Shown here in pieces: positions 50,120 to 59,701 of a stretch of DNA of 64,000 nucleotides. Position 1 is the stretch's first letter, and each line of letters starts with the position of its first letter. The DNA is from Oscillospiraceae bacterium (GTDB lineage: Bacteria > Bacillota > Clostridia > Oscillospirales > Oscillospiraceae). The notes under the pieces are model-generated. The model saw only the letters and a program-made list of their open reading frames with translations. It had not been told where the DNA came from and made no database searches. A program made the position numbers and the translations under genes. The stretch is from contig JAHAWY010000006.1 in NCBI GenBank assembly GCA_018385135.1, positions 19,860 through 83,859 on the forward strand, in the 5' to 3' direction.

Positions 50120-51865
50120 ATGAACATGATTAATCTTAAAATCAACGGTACTCCCGTTACCGTGCCGGAGGGAACTACCATCCTCGACGCGGCTCGTCAG
50201 GCAAGCATCGATATTCCGACTCTCTGCTACCTCAGGGACATAAATGAAATCGGCGCATGCCGTATGTGCGTTGTTGAGATAAAGGGCTCTCCCAAGCTCA
50301 ACGCTGCCTGCGTCTATCCCGTTACCGAGGGTATGGAGGTCATCACGAACTCCAAGCGCATCTTTGAGGCTCGCAAAATGAACCTCGAACTGCTGCTGAG
50401 CAACCATAAGCGCGAGTGTCTTTCCTGCGTTCGCTCCGGCTCGTGCGAGCTTCAGAAGCTCTGCCACGACTACGGCGTTGAGGACGAGGGACGCTTTGAC
50501 GGCATGACCACCCCCTCCACGATAGACGATTCCGCTATCCACATGATCCGCGATAATTCAAAGTGCATCCTCTGCCGTCGCTGCACCTCAGTATGCGACA
50601 AGCTTCAGGACGCCGCCGTTATCGGCACAAACGGACGCGGCTTTGTTACCCATATCGGCAGTGCTTTCGATGCTCCCCTTAATAATGTCGCCTGCGTTTC
50701 CTGCGGTCAGTGCATCACCGCCTGTCCCACCGGCGCTCTGCGCGAGCGCGACGACACCGACAAGGTTTGGGCCGCTCTTGCCGACCCCGAAAAGCGCGTT
50801 ATCGTTCAGACCGCTCCCGCCACCCGTGCAGCTCTCGGCGAAGCTTTCGGTATGCCGATTGGCACCAATGTTGAGGGCAAGATGGTCGCGGCGCTGCACC
50901 GCATGGGCTTTGACGATGTCTTTGATACCGACTTCTCTGCTGACCTCACCATCGTTGAGGAAGCAAACGAGCTTGTCGAACGCATCAAAAACGGCGGTAA
51001 GCTCCCCCTCATCACCTCCTGCTCCCCCGGTTGGATCAACTACTGCGAGCAGTATTACCCCGATATGCTCGAAAACCTCTCCTCCTGCAAGTCTCCCCAG
51101 CAGATGTTCGGCGCTATCGCCAAGAGCTGGTATGCCGAAAAGCTCGGCATCGCTCCCGAGAACATCTACATGGTCAGCATCATGCCCTGCACGGCGAAGA
51201 AGTTTGAGATCAAGCGCGACCATCAGTCCGCTAACGGCGTTCCCGATGTTGACGTTGCTCTGACCACCCGCGAGCTTTCCCGCATGATCAAGCGTGCCGG
51301 TATCGACTTTAACTCTCTGCCCGACGAGAAATTTGACGATCCTCTCGGCGTATCCACCGGCGCTGCTGTTATATTCGGCGCTACCGGCGGCGTTATGGAG
51401 GCAGCTTTGCGTACAGCAGCCGAGTGGATCACAGGCGATCCCGGCGCTCCCGTTGAATTTGTCGATGTCCGCGGCACGGATGGCGTTAAGGAAGCCACCT
51501 ACAAGGTCGGCGACCTCACGCTCAATGTTGCCATCGCCTCCGGTCTTAAAAACGCCAAGCAGGTTCTTGAAGCAGTCAAGAAGGGCGAGAAGGATTACCA
51601 ATTCATCGAAATCATGGCTTGCCCCGGCGGCTGCGTAAACGGCGGCGGTCAGCCTATCCAGCCCGGCAGCGTCCGCAACAACGTGGATATCCGCGCTTTG
51701 CGCGCCAAGGCTCTTTATACGCAGGATGCTAATATGCCTCTGCGCAAATCCCACGATAACCCGGTTATCAAGGAGATTTATGACAGCTACCTTGAAAAGC
51801 CCGGCAGCCACAGAGCGCATGAGCTGCTCCATACCGAGTATGCCGCGCGCCCCATCTACAAATAA
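50120..51865 (+). CDS. hydA: [FeFe]-hydrogenase catalytic subunit, NADH-dependent group A type (HydA)
   Basis: [2Fe-2S] GACRMCVVEIKG; HKRECLSCVRSGSCELQKLC; 2x[4Fe-4S]; H-cluster motifs TSCSPGW, MPCTAKKFE, EIMACPGGCVNGGGQP; C-terminal small-subunit-like region. Confidence 0.95.
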   Translation: MNMINLKINGTPVTVPEGTTILDAARQASIDIPTLCYLRDINEIGACRMCVVEIKGSPKLNAACVYPVTEGMEVITNSKRIFEARKMNLELLLSNHKRECLSCVRSGSCELQKLCHDYGVEDEGRFDGMTTPSTIDDSAIHMIRDNSKCILCRRCTSVCDKLQDAAVIGTNGRGFVTHIGSAFDAPLNNVACVSCGQCITACPTGALRERDDTDKVWAALADPEKRVIVQTAPATRAALGEAFGMPIGTNVEGKMVAALHRMGFDDVFDTDFSADLTIVEEANELVERIKNGGKLPLITSCSPGWINYCEQYYPDMLENLSSCKSPQQMFGAIAKSWYAEKLGIAPENIYMVSIMPCTAKKFEIKRDHQSANGVPDVDVALTTRELSRMIKRAGIDFNSLPDEKFDDPLGVSTGAAVIFGATGGVMEAALRTAAEWITGDPGAPVEFVDVRGTDGVKEATYKVGDLTLNVAIASGLKNAKQVLEAVKKGEKDYQFIEIMACPGGCVNGGGQPIQPGSVRNNVDIRALRAKALYTQDANMPLRKSHDNPVIKEIYDSYLEKPGSHRAHELLHTEYAARPIYK

Positions 51866-51882
51866 TTTCCCAATAAGCAATG

Positions 51883-51930
51883 AGGGACGCTTTCTTTCCA
51901 TGCAGGAAAGAAAGCGTCCCTTTTTTCTTT
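51883..51930 (+). terminator. terminator of hyd operon
   Basis: AGGGACGCTTTCTTTCC-atgca-GGAAAGAAAGCGTCCCT followed by TTTTT. Confidence 0.95.
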
Positions 51931-51964
51931 GACTCAAAAGACTTACGGAATGACCCTGCACGCG

Positions 51965-52648
51965 CTAAAACAAAGCCTTCAGCCCATCAAGGTCGAGCAG
52001 CTCAAAGTGCGCCCCCGAAAAGCTTATCAGTCCCTGTGCGCGCATACGCGACAGCTCCCGCGACAATGCGCTCCTGTCGCAGCCCAGCATCTCTGCCTGC
52101 CGCTCACGCGAATGTGGGCAGCGAAAGCTCCTCTCTCCCGACGACTGGGTGAGCAGATATTTTGCAATTTTCCCCCGCAGTGTCGGACAAAGCAGCAGCT
52201 CCATGCGCGCCATTAGAGTAAAATACTTGCTTGAGATTTCGCCGAACAGATTGCGCAAAACACGCTCCTGCGTCTGCGCGCAGCTCTCGCTTCTCATCAG
52301 CAGCGCTGAAAAGGGTATTCGCAGCACCTCGCCGTCCGCCGTCATGCGCACGGCAACGGGACTTTTCTCCTCCGAGCCGGAGAGCATATCGCCAAACAGG
52401 TCGCCGGGAGCAAATTCGTTTATCAGGACTCTGCGCCCCTCCGCACCCAAGCTCTCGCCCACGGCCGCGCCGGAGAGTACGATATGCAGGCTGCTGCGCC
52501 GCTCGCCCTGCTCAATGAGCGTTGTACCCTCCGAAGCTGCCATCGGATATATGCGCAGCTCCTCCAAAAAGCGTTCGATTTCTGTCCTTTTCATACCGCG
52601 AAAAAGCGGCGAGCGCATTGCCGCTTCAAGCTGTGTTTTATTGAGCAT
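51965..52648 (-). CDS. Crp/Fnr-family transcriptional regulator
   Basis: cNMP-binding-like fold; HTH SRERQAEMLGCDRSALSRELSRMRAQGLISF. Confidence 0.88.
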   Translation of the reverse strand: MLNKTQLEAAMRSPLFRGMKRTEIERFLEELRIYPMAASEGTTLIEQGERRSSLHIVLSGAAVGESLGAEGRRVLINEFAPGDLFGDMLSGSEEKSPVAVRMTADGEVLRIPFSALLMRSESCAQTQERVLRNLFGEISSKYFTLMARMELLLCPTLRGKIAKYLLTQSSGERSFRCPHSRERQAEMLGCDRSALSRELSRMRAQGLISFSGAHFELLDLDGLKALF

Positions 52649-52668
52649 TTTCTCTTACACCTCAAAAA

Positions 52669-52686
52669 ATGTTGCCTAGGCAACAT
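52669..52686. promoter_or_regulatory. 18-bp perfect palindrome, candidate Crp/Fnr operator
   Basis: ATGTTGCCTAGGCAACAT between divergent Crp/Fnr and ABC transporter genes; contains TGTTG-N6-CAACA. Confidence 0.7.
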
Positions 52687-52757
52687 ACAATTTTGATTTA
52701 TCGTACTATAATAAGCCAAAACAAGCAAGGGAAAAACCTTGGAAAAGAGGAACGAAC

Positions 52758-53804
52758 ATGAAAAAAAATCTTGCATTAATACTCAGTGTGCTGCTTCTCC
52801 TCGCCATGCTGGCAGGCTGCGGCGCAAAACAGCCCAATGCCTCCCCTTCGGATATCGACCTTCCCTCCAACGAACCTGTCACCTCGCCGGAGGAGGAGTC
52901 TCTCGGCACTATTCGCCTTGCAACGCTCAAAGGACCTACCTCCATGGGACTTATAAAGCTTCTTGATGACGATGCCGCCGGGACTCTCTCCTATGACGTT
53001 GAAAACACCATTTACGGCGCTGCCGATGAGATAACCGCCTTGCTCGTAGGCGGTGAGCTGGATATGGCGGCTATCCCCTGCAATCTTGCCTCCACTCTCT
53101 ATAACAAGACCTCCGGCAAGCTTCAAATCGCCGCTGTCAACACCCTCGGCGTGCTCTATGTCCTTGAGCTGGGCGACAGCGTTTCCTCCATTGAGGACTT
53201 GAAGGGCAAAACCGTTTATTCCACCGGCAAGGGTACTACCCCCGAATATACGCTGAACGCGATTTTATCCGCCAACGGAATTGACCCTGACACGGATTTG
53301 ACCCTTGACTTTAAATCCGAGGCAACCGAAATCGCCGCAATGCTCACGGGCGACACAGCGGTCAACGGTACAGTTGCTGTTTTGCCGCAGCCTTACGCCA
53401 CAACAGTGCTTATGAACAATCCTGACGCGCGCATCGCCCTCTCTCTTAACGAGGAGTGGACAAAGGCGGGGCTTGACGGCAAGCCTGTAACAGGCGTTCT
53501 GGTGGTAAACAGTGATTTTGCCGCCGCCAATCCAGAGCTTGTCAGCAGCTTTCTTTCGGATTATAATGATAGTGTTACATGGGTAAATGAGAACAACGAA
53601 GCCGCCGCAGAGCTTATTGCCGCCGCAGAAATCGTGCCTAAGGCAGCAGTTGCGGTCAAGGCGCTGCCATATTGCAGCATCGTTTTTGAAAGCGGTGCGG
53701 ACATGAAGGCAGATGTTTCCGCCTACCTTGAGGTTCTCTTTGCTCAGGAGTCAAAATCCGTTGGAGGAGCACTGCCTGATGACAACTTCTACTACGGGGC
53801 GTAA
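52758..53804 (+). CDS. ABC transporter substrate-binding lipoprotein (NMT1/TauA-like)
   Basis: Lipobox LLLLAMLAGCG; TIRLATLKGPTSMGLIKLL...LDMAAIPCNLASTLYNKT...GKTVYSTGKGTTPEYTLNAIL. Confidence 0.88.
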   Translation: MKKNLALILSVLLLLAMLAGCGAKQPNASPSDIDLPSNEPVTSPEEESLGTIRLATLKGPTSMGLIKLLDDDAAGTLSYDVENTIYGAADEITALLVGGELDMAAIPCNLASTLYNKTSGKLQIAAVNTLGVLYVLELGDSVSSIEDLKGKTVYSTGKGTTPEYTLNAILSANGIDPDTDLTLDFKSEATEIAAMLTGDTAVNGTVAVLPQPYATTVLMNNPDARIALSLNEEWTKAGLDGKPVTGVLVVNSDFAAANPELVSSFLSDYNDSVTWVNENNEAAAELIAAAEIVPKAAVAVKALPYCSIVFESGADMKADVSAYLEVLFAQESKSVGGALPDDNFYYGA

Positions 53805-54558
53805 ACCCCCGCGGTACAAAAAAATACTGCCGCCTGTTATAAGCGTTTTGTTCTGGCTTGTCGTATGGCAGGCGGCGGCAATGATGATCGGCGAGGGGAT
53901 ACTTCTGGTATCCCCCTTGTCCGTTGCAAAAGAGCTGTTAAGGCTCATGGGCAATGCCGAATTTTACGGCACAGTCGGCTTTTCCTTTGCACGCATTACG
54001 CTCGGCATCGTGCTGGCAATGCTTTTCGGAACAGCGCTCTCCGTTGCCGCATATAAGCTACCCTTTGTTCAAACGCTGCTGCGCCCGCTGATGGGCGCCG
54101 TTAAAGCCGCCCCCGTCGCCTCCTTTGTTGTTATCGCGCTTTTGGCGGTCGGCTCGCGCAATCTATCGGCGCTTATTACCTTTATGATGGTGCTGCCAGT
54201 TTTCTATACATCTCTGCTCACCGGCATGAAAAGTGTTGACTCTGAGCGCTTTGAGGCCGCCGCAGTTTTCGGTATGCTAAACCGAGACCGCTTCCGCTTT
54301 ATTTATCTTCCTTATGTAACGCCGCATTTTGCCTCGGCCTGTGAGGTCGGCATCGGCATTGCGTGGAAGGCGGGAGTTTCCGCAGAGGTAATCGGCATAA
54401 CCGCCGGCTCTATCGGCGGGCGGCTTTACGACGCCAAGCTCAATTTGGAAACTCCAACGCTTTTTGCTTACACCTTTGTTGTTATTCTTATTTCCCTCGT
54501 TTTGGAACGGCTCGCAAAGCGGTTGATCGTCTATATTGAACATCGGCTTGAAAAGTAA
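53779..54558 (+). CDS. ABC transporter permease (BPD type)
   Basis: Multiple TM; conserved loop EAAAVFGMLNRDRFRFIYLPYVTPHFASACEVGIGIAWKAGVSAEVIG; starts inside the upstream gene's 3' end. Confidence 0.9.
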   Translation: MTTSTTGRKPPRYKKILPPVISVLFWLVVWQAAAMMIGEGILLVSPLSVAKELLRLMGNAEFYGTVGFSFARITLGIVLAMLFGTALSVAAYKLPFVQTLLRPLMGAVKAAPVASFVVIALLAVGSRNLSALITFMMVLPVFYTSLLTGMKSVDSERFEAAAVFGMLNRDRFRFIYLPYVTPHFASACEVGIGIAWKAGVSAEVIGITAGSIGGRLYDAKLNLETPTLFAYTFVVILISLVLERLAKRLIVYIEHRLEK

Positions 54559-54601
54559 AAGCAGTCAAGATTTTTGCCCCGGTCAATGGAGGGAATTCAT
54601 T

Positions 54602-55114
54602 TTGGAATACAGCATCGTTCGCTCCGCGCGCCGCACGCTGGCAGTCGAAATCGACCGCGAGGGAAAAGTGACCGTTCGCGCACCTAAGCGCTGCCCGCGC
54701 AGCACCATAGACAGCTTTTTGGACAGAAAGTCCGACTGGATAGCGCAGCATATTCAAATGCAGCTCGAGCGCAGCGCCGCCCACCCCGAACCTGACGAGG
54801 AGCGGCGCAGACAGCTTATCGAAAAGGCAAGGTCGGTTTTGCCGGCACGCGTCGAATTTTTCGGCGGTATCATGGGGCTATCACCCACCGGGCTGAAAAT
54901 TACCTCCGCACGCACCCGATTTGGAAGCTGCAGCGCGCAAAACAGCATTTGCTTTTCATGGCGGCTGATGGAGTTTCCTGACGAGGCAATAGACTATGTT
55001 GTTGTTCACGAGCTTGCGCATATTGTCCACAAAAACCACGGCGCACAGTTTTACGCTCTTATAGAAAGCGTTTTGCCGGACTGGAGGCAGCGCCGCGCTC
55101 TCCTTCGGGAATAG
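54602..55114 (+). CDS. YgjP-like (DUF45) metallopeptidase
   Basis: TTG start with RBS GGAGGG; VVVHELAHIVHKNHGAQFYALIESVLPDW motif. Confidence 0.87.
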   Translation: MEYSIVRSARRTLAVEIDREGKVTVRAPKRCPRSTIDSFLDRKSDWIAQHIQMQLERSAAHPEPDEERRRQLIEKARSVLPARVEFFGGIMGLSPTGLKITSARTRFGSCSAQNSICFSWRLMEFPDEAIDYVVVHELAHIVHKNHGAQFYALIESVLPDWRQRRALLRE

Positions 55115-55116
55115 TA

Positions 55117-55156
55117 AAAAAGGGAGACACGTTACTATAAACGTGTCTCCCTTTTT
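55117..55156 (+). terminator. terminator
   Basis: AAAAAGGGAGACACGT/ACGTGTCTCCCTTTTT. Confidence 0.92.
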
Positions 55157-55325
55157 GCCCTTGTAGCCGACCTTACAGCTTGTTTCACATATACGGAGGT
55201 GCAAAGTTTTGCTCATTTGCCAACCACCGCTCTTGGCTTGCCTCAAGGTATTATGTTATAATACATTTATAATACCAAACCAATATCAGATACACATTCT
55301 GACATATTTTCGGAGGAAAAGACGC

Positions 55326-56423
55326 ATGAGCATTCTCAGCCCCGAGGACTATGAAAAGGTAATAGAGTTTTATACCCGCCTCAACCGCGACTACTCAAAG
55401 TTCGAGGAAAACTCACTGGAGCTGATGGCGGAGCTTTTCGGCTATCGCCTTACCGCCTACTGCGAGTATAAAAGCTATAACGGACGCACCGAGGCAGAGC
55501 ACATCATCAGCCACACGCTGCGGCGCGACCTTTTGAAGCAATACAAGGAGGAGGCGGTTTACGACAACCCGCTCATTTTAAACTACGCCCGCCTTTGCTA
55601 TAACAACGCCGACCTAAACTATTTGACCGACGCGCATCTTGTCGGCTATGCTCCGCCCACGGACTCTGCATATCTTCGTCTGCTTGAGGAATATCACATC
55701 GGGCGCTACGCCGTACTCGGCGTGAATAACACAACGCGCAACCTCGTTCACCTTATCCATGTATTCATGCCGCAGCAATATGGCGATTTTACTCCTCATG
55801 ACTTGGCTCTTTTTGCTCAGATAGGTCGCGTTTTTAATTACAGCAAAAGTCTTTACAGCAGCCATATGCAGTATGTCGGGCATACGGAAACGCTGATGGC
55901 TTACTGCGACACAGCGGACTTCGGCTTTGCCATCCTTGACCGAAAGGGCAGGCTTATTCAGCAAAACAGCCTTTTTAAGCGCTATTCCTCACGGATCAGC
56001 GCCGGGCTTACAGACCAGGAGGTCATAAGCGACGTGCTCCATGCTGTGATCGGTCAGCGCGATCTTCTCTCATCCCCTAACTTTCTCAAAACCGCACAGT
56101 TGGCAGGATTGGAGATCATCGTGCGAAAAAAGCGCACCGAAATGTCGCACGGCATGGAGCATCTCACCTTTATTACACTAAACCGCATCGGCAGCCGAAA
56201 GGCGCTTACCATCGACCATTCCGAGCTTACGGCTCGCTTCGGCTTTACAAAACGCGAAGCGGAGGTCGCGGAGCTTATCATGATCGGCTGCGACAACCGG
56301 CAGATCTCCGAAACGCTTTTCATCGCCCTGCCAACCGTCAAGGCACATATCGGTCATATTTTTCAAAAGGCGGGCGTCTCCTCGCGCACGGAGCTGGTAA
56401 ATACCATTCGCAGCCAGGGCTGA
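55326..56423 (+). CDS. LuxR-family transcriptional regulator with N-terminal sensor region
   Basis: C-terminal HTH FGFTKREAEVAELIMIGCDNRQISETLFIALPTVKAHIGHIFQKAGVSSRTELV. Confidence 0.85.
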   Translation: MSILSPEDYEKVIEFYTRLNRDYSKFEENSLELMAELFGYRLTAYCEYKSYNGRTEAEHIISHTLRRDLLKQYKEEAVYDNPLILNYARLCYNNADLNYLTDAHLVGYAPPTDSAYLRLLEEYHIGRYAVLGVNNTTRNLVHLIHVFMPQQYGDFTPHDLALFAQIGRVFNYSKSLYSSHMQYVGHTETLMAYCDTADFGFAILDRKGRLIQQNSLFKRYSSRISAGLTDQEVISDVLHAVIGQRDLLSSPNFLKTAQLAGLEIIVRKKRTEMSHGMEHLTFITLNRIGSRKALTIDHSELTARFGFTKREAEVAELIMIGCDNRQISETLFIALPTVKAHIGHIFQKAGVSSRTELVNTIRSQG

Positions 56424-56645
56424 TAAGGGTATTATAAAATCCCGCTATATTTCGTGTTTTTACACATATCTTCCGTCTATGTTTTTCGCATATTCTATAA
56501 TTTCTTGCAAGCGAGCGGGCTTTTACTCGAAAATATAATACTTTTCTAATACCACAACGGTGCAGTCGGTATCTTTTATTGTCATGCTTAATGCTATATC
56601 ATTTATATAGACAATAAGACTCTTTTACATTGTGGGAGGATATAT

Positions 56646-58214
56646 ATGTACGACAGCGAAACCATTCACAATTTGATGAAACAGCGCGTTCGTTTTTCAA
56701 GCGAGCATGAGGCTATTTTCGATTACGACACCGGCAAGGGCTACACCTACGGAGATATGGAAACGCGCAGCGACAAGCTGGCGCACTTTCTCGTAAATGT
56801 GCTTGGACTGCAAAAGGGCGACCGCATCGGCTTTTGCGCGGTAAACCATGTTGCCATGTTTGACGCTTGGTTCACCACCTTTAAAACCGGCATCATCATA
56901 ACAACCTATAACTGTCTGCTCAAGGAAACCGAGCTTCTCACTTTGATAGACAACGAAGCGCCGAAGGTGATCTTCTATACCCGCGAGGTCGCGGCGGGCG
57001 CAGAGGCAATGAAAATGCTCGGCTTTGAGCAGGAATTCATCTGCCTTGACGACGATGTCGAAACCACTGATAAATACAAATATTCTGACATTATGAGTCT
57101 CACCGACTACACGGTTCCCGCCCCGCCCGAGCTGGACTATGAGGATATCCAAATGCTCATCCACACCGGCGGCACCACGGGTATTCCCAAGGCGGCGAAG
57201 CTTTCTTTCCGCTCACTTTTCTATAACCAGCTTGTCGAGGTGCTCTATCTTCAGGTTACGGAAAACGACACCGCCATCCAGATGCTCCCTCTGTTCCATA
57301 CGGCGGGCTGGAACGTTGTTTGCCTGCCCGTTCTCAGCGCCGGTGGCAGGCTTATACTCACGCGCTCTTTCGCACCCGACAATCTGCTTGAGATAATCCG
57401 CACGGAGCGTCCGACCATCGGCATCTCTGTTGAGACGATCTTTAAGGCAATAGCCAACCATCCCGGCTTTGCCGAAGCAGACCTGAGCTGCTACCGCTTC
57501 CTGCTCGTAGGCGCTGCGCCCACAGGCAAGGAGCTTTTGGAGAGATACTGGAACAAGGGCGTTAAAATGGTCAATTCCTACGGCATGACCGAGATCGGTC
57601 CAAACAATATGTCCCACCCCATCGGCATGATGAGCATAGATGACGTTCGCAAAAAGTGGAACTCCTGCGGCAAGCCTGCCCCCTTTAACGAGTTGCGCCT
57701 TCTTGACGACGACGGCAACGAGGTTGCCCAGGGCGAAAAGGGCGAGCTTGTTTTCCGCGGAAAGCTGCTCTTTTCCGGCTATTGGAACAACCCCGAGGCG
57801 ACGGAAAAGATGTTTGACAACGGCTGGGTTCATACGGGCGATGTGGGCTACCTCGACAAGGACGGCTTTTGCTACATAAGCGGACGCAAGAAAAATATGT
57901 TTATCTCCGGCGGTGAGAATATCTTCACGCAAGAGATATGCGACGTTATCAGCACCCTTGACGGCATTGATGACGTATTCATCGTCGGAGTGCCCGATGA
58001 GAAATGGGGCGAGGTCGGCAGAGCGCTCGTGGTTCTCTCCAAGGGCAGCAAAGTCACCGCCGACGACATCAAAATGACGGTTAAAAAAAATCTCTCCACG
58101 ATAAAGATGCCCAAATACGTCACCTTCCTCGATGCTATCCCCAAAAACGCTGTGGGAAAATACGATCTTGTAACCATCAAGGAGCGCTTTGGAAATATAC
58201 CGGACGCGGACTAA
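56646..58214 (+). CDS. AMP-binding acyl-CoA synthetase/ligase
   Basis: MLIHTGGTTGIPKAAKLS, NSYGMTEIGPNN, GWVHTGDVGYLDKDGFCYISGRKKNMFISGGENIF. Confidence 0.93.
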   Translation: MYDSETIHNLMKQRVRFSSEHEAIFDYDTGKGYTYGDMETRSDKLAHFLVNVLGLQKGDRIGFCAVNHVAMFDAWFTTFKTGIIITTYNCLLKETELLTLIDNEAPKVIFYTREVAAGAEAMKMLGFEQEFICLDDDVETTDKYKYSDIMSLTDYTVPAPPELDYEDIQMLIHTGGTTGIPKAAKLSFRSLFYNQLVEVLYLQVTENDTAIQMLPLFHTAGWNVVCLPVLSAGGRLILTRSFAPDNLLEIIRTERPTIGISVETIFKAIANHPGFAEADLSCYRFLLVGAAPTGKELLERYWNKGVKMVNSYGMTEIGPNNMSHPIGMMSIDDVRKKWNSCGKPAPFNELRLLDDDGNEVAQGEKGELVFRGKLLFSGYWNNPEATEKMFDNGWVHTGDVGYLDKDGFCYISGRKKNMFISGGENIFTQEICDVISTLDGIDDVFIVGVPDEKWGEVGRALVVLSKGSKVTADDIKMTVKKNLSTIKMPKYVTFLDAIPKNAVGKYDLVTIKERFGNIPDAD

Positions 58215-58243
58215 GCACGGGCAGCTCCCTCTGCCCACCTGCA

Positions 58244-58280
58244 AAGAAAGACCACGCATCTAAAATGCGTGGTCTTTCTT
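58244..58280. terminator. bidirectional terminator
   Basis: AAGAAAGACCACGCAT/ATGCGTGGTCTTTCTT between convergent genes. Confidence 0.92.
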
Positions 58281-59580
58281 ATTTCGCCGCTATCAGCTCA
58301 AACGCCTTTTCCATAGCGTCCGACGGGTCGGTTTCGTAATCGGGAGTCAGCAGCTCGCCGTTTTTAGACAGGTCAACGCGATACCAGCGCTTGAACGACA
58401 CAGACATATGCAGCTTGGAGTTGGGAAGCTGGAAATACAGGCAGTCGCCGTAGCCGTCGGGTCTGTTCCCGGATGCCTCGCCCACGATAGCGCCGATGTC
58501 GTTATCGCCGATAAGCATGGCAAAATCCATTGCCGCGCTGTAGGTAAACTTATCGGTCAGCACATACACATCACCGGCAAAGGGTGTGCCAAGGCACTCG
58601 TTTTTATGCAGCACATCACGGTTTTTTTGCAGATACGGTCCAAAACGCACATCACTTTGCCAGCCGCGATATTCATCTACATCAAGATATTGAATAAACC
58701 TGTTGGCAACCACGGAGCTGCCGCCGCCGTTTCCGCGAAGGTCAACAATTACATTTGAAACACCGCTTGAATTCACCTCGGCAAAAAAGCCCGCCAGCGC
58801 CGAAGCATACTCCTCGTTGTCGATGCACTGCGAAAGAGTGAAGATGCCGGCGTTATGCGCCTTATCTATAGCAAAGCTTAGCCACTCGCCGCTTTGCGTG
58901 ACTGTTTCGTAGCCCGCTACCTTCTCCGGCGGCACAAAGGCATAATCAAAATCGTGCTGACCGTGGGGCGTGTTAAAGGTCAGCGTCACGCCGTTTGAGC
59001 AGTCAACACCTATATACTCTAAAAGTGCCTTGCTCACAACAGCATTGCAGTAAAACATATCCTCTGCGTAGTCCTGCGTTTCAAAGGAGCAAAGCCCTTT
59101 ATATTTATCAAGAAGCTTGTAGGTTGCCTCGCCGTTTATTTTGACCGGGGTTCCGTATTCATAAAGTTGGCTGAAATCATGGATGTACAGCTCGTTTTCA
59201 GTATCTGAGCAATCCACCCATGTATGACCGTCGTGCAAAATAGACGCTATGCGTCCAGTCGCCTGCCAGACGGAAAGAACGCTTTCGCTCTCGCCCAGGG
59301 CGGCAAGCTCCGCTTCATACTGCCGCTGCATTTTTTCGCAAACCGAGTCGCCCTCCTCCAGCCACTTAGGGTGGCGCTGAACGATATGCTCATAGAAATA
59401 TTCCAAATCCTCGCGCGCCTGCGCGCCTGTCAGCACGGTATCCGCAGGGAGCGACATATCAAAGCTATCGACCGTGCCTCTGTATGGGTCCATGCACAGC
59501 CTGTAATAGCAATAAACTCCGCCGGCAAGCACAGCCAGAGCGCAAAGGATAATGAGAAATGCTCTCAGCCCCTTTTTCAT
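58279..59580 (-). CDS. S41 family peptidase (tail-specific protease-like)
   Basis: VIVDLRGNGGGSSVVANRFIQYLD...VYVLTDKFTYSAAMDFAMLIGDNDIGAIVGEASGNRPDGYGD; N-terminal signal/TM. Confidence 0.87.
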   Translation of the reverse strand: MKKGLRAFLIILCALAVLAGGVYCYYRLCMDPYRGTVDSFDMSLPADTVLTGAQAREDLEYFYEHIVQRHPKWLEEGDSVCEKMQRQYEAELAALGESESVLSVWQATGRIASILHDGHTWVDCSDTENELYIHDFSQLYEYGTPVKINGEATYKLLDKYKGLCSFETQDYAEDMFYCNAVVSKALLEYIGVDCSNGVTLTFNTPHGQHDFDYAFVPPEKVAGYETVTQSGEWLSFAIDKAHNAGIFTLSQCIDNEEYASALAGFFAEVNSSGVSNVIVDLRGNGGGSSVVANRFIQYLDVDEYRGWQSDVRFGPYLQKNRDVLHKNECLGTPFAGDVYVLTDKFTYSAAMDFAMLIGDNDIGAIVGEASGNRPDGYGDCLYFQLPNSKLHMSVSFKRWYRVDLSKNGELLTPDYETDPSDAMEKAFELIAAK

Positions 59581-59666
59581 AAGTACATTCTCCCCATCTG
59601 TCAGGTATTTCGACATAATTATATAGCTTTTGACAGTCTTTTCAAGCTCAAAGGTTACAAAGAACA

Positions 59667-59693
59667 AACGGCGCGGATTATCCGCGCCGTTTT
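59667..59693 (-). terminator. terminator after merR-like gene
   Basis: AACGGCGCGGAT/ATCCGCGCCGTT hairpin; weak T tract on the minus strand. Confidence 0.6.
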
Positions 59694-59701
59694 CGCATTT
59701 A

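Noticed and set aside
48197-50542. 781-aa minus-strand ORF antisense to hydB/hydA
   Set aside because: It overlaps two proteins with complete family motifs on the plus strand. Its sequence has no recognisable motifs and the open frame follows from the codon bias of well-expressed genes (few TTA, CTA and TCA codons).
50588-51961. 457-aa minus-strand ORF antisense to hydA
   Set aside because: Same antisense codon-bias artefact; hydA motifs on the plus strand are unambiguous.
57213-58259. 348-aa minus-strand ORF antisense to acyl-CoA synthetase
   Set aside because: Overlaps a clear AMP-binding protein; no independent support.
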